From assembly GCF_018798885.1 (NCBI RefSeq), contig NZ_CP076361.1, positions 3,005,501 to 3,069,500 of the forward strand: 64,000 nucleotides of DNA. The letters are read 5' to 3'. Every line of letters starts with the position of its first letter. Positions within the stretch are counted from its first letter, which is position 1. Shown piece after piece: positions 63,711 to 64,000 of the stretch. The translations under genes and the position numbers were made by a program. The DNA is from Gemmobacter fulvus. Lineage in GTDB: Bacteria; Pseudomonadota; Alphaproteobacteria; Rhodobacterales; Rhodobacteraceae. The notes below the pieces were generated by a model. The model was not told the DNA's origin, searched no databases, and saw nothing but the letters and a program-made list of their open reading frames with translations.

Positions 63711-64000
63711 ATGGCGGCGCGGCTGAACTGTGATCCGATCCCCCCGGCAGCGGTGCTGAGCGCGGAAGACCGGCTGGCGCGGCTGCGCCTGATCCGGTCG
63801 CGCCGCATCGGGGCGGTGACCTATCACCGCCTGCTGGCGGAACATGGCACCGCCGGGGCGGCGCTGGACGCCTTGCCCGAAATTGCCCGCGCGGCAGGGG
63901 TAGAGAATTACGCGGCCTGCCCGCCCGAGGTGGCTTTGCATGAAATGCGGGCGGCGCGTCTGGCCGGGGCAAGGATGCTGTGCCATGGCGAGGCGCTTTA
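63711..64000 (+). CDS. dprA: DprA/Smf N-terminal part, 3' truncated
   Basis: The frame starts at ATG 63711 (AAGGAG upstream) and stays open to the window end; 96 codons are seen. It reads LRLIRSRRIGAVTYHRLLAEHGTAGAALDALPEIARAAG, then KEMRAARLAG-like HEMRAARLAGARMLCHGEALY, which is the N-terminal helix-hairpin portion of DprA, before the Rossmann domain that loads RecA on single-stranded DNA. DprA is needed for DNA uptake and, in Rhodobacter capsulatus, for gene-transfer-agent reception. A CtrA-like site precedes it. Confidence 0.88.
   Translation, partial: MAARLNCDPIPPAAVLSAEDRLARLRLIRSRRIGAVTYHRLLAEHGTAGAALDALPEIARAAGVENYAACPPEVALHEMRAARLAGARMLCHGEAL

Overview
This 64 kb window is a high-GC chromosomal segment from an alphaproteobacterium, almost certainly family Rhodobacteraceae (Rhodobacter, Gemmobacter, Tabrizicola or Paracoccus type). 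The evidence is the gene order rplU-rpmA-acetyltransferases-obgE-proB-proA-chpT, the olsBA ornithine-lipid pair, a CckA-ChpT-CtrA phosphotransferase, a class-C cytochrome next to an aa3 oxidase subunit I, and a Silicibacter-type omega-transaminase. It looks like ordinary core and metabolic chromosome. I see no prophage, insertion sequence, CRISPR array, rRNA operon or integrated element.

Layout. 1-3.6 kb: end of a polar amino-acid ABC importer and an M3 peptidase. 3.7 kb: tRNA-Ser(CGA). 4.1-11.2 kb: a DUF2059 protein, rplU-rpmA with a strong promoter and structured leader, two GNAT acetyltransferases, obgE, proB, proA. 11.3-13.9 kb: chpT (minus), a DUF3553 protein, olsB-olsA. 14.0-16.8 kb: a GntR regulator, a small exported protein and an omega-transaminase. 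17.1-21.0 kb: a four-gene ABC importer. 21.1-22.8 kb: DUF2478, mogA and a sirohydrochlorin-chelatase-like gene. 23.0-26.2 kb: a tightly overlapping sugar operon (SDR dehydrogenase, dgoK, dgoA, lactonase). 26.3-30.7 kb: selO, an XRE-cupin regulator and kbl-tdh for threonine breakdown. 30.7-33.7 kb: modCBA and modE (minus). 33.9-36.5 kb: a GAF-Fis regulator and an aldehyde dehydrogenase. 36.6-41.5 kb: suhB, ppk2, an RTX-type protein, metR and metF. 41.5-48.6 kb: a SulP transporter, aroQ, an HpcH aldolase, an acyl-CoA ligase with a thiolase, then bioY-bioN-bioM. 48.7-55.4 kb: a UbiH-family hydroxylase, a small membrane protein, a HAD phosphatase, a GntR regulator, a glycosyltransferase, carA and yqeY. 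55.5-59.2 kb: DUF2244, ctaD, cytochrome c and lipB. 59.3-64 kb: a peptidoglycan-binding protein, tRNA-Leu(GAG), gabT, a GlxA-type AraC regulator and the start of dprA.

How parts may work together. (1) Two CtrA-type sites lie 40-41 nt ahead of the glycosyltransferase and dprA, and the window also carries chpT, whose product passes phosphate to CtrA. (2) A TTGATCAA palindrome is found ahead of the GntR regulator gene, the omega-transaminase and, 47 kb away, gabT. This suggests a small amine/GABA regulon. (3) Molybdenum handling is represented by modABC, modE, mogA and DUF2478. (4) The sugar operon has the start and end of a De Ley-Doudoroff galactose pathway but no dehydratase.

The least explained items are the thiolase lacking canonical catalytic residues paired with a short acyl-CoA ligase beside the biotin transporter, the SDR with Asn where the catalytic Lys should be, and the AAA-less AcoR-like regulator with its own inverted repeats. 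Functional calls rest on reading translated sequence and motifs by eye; no database search was run.
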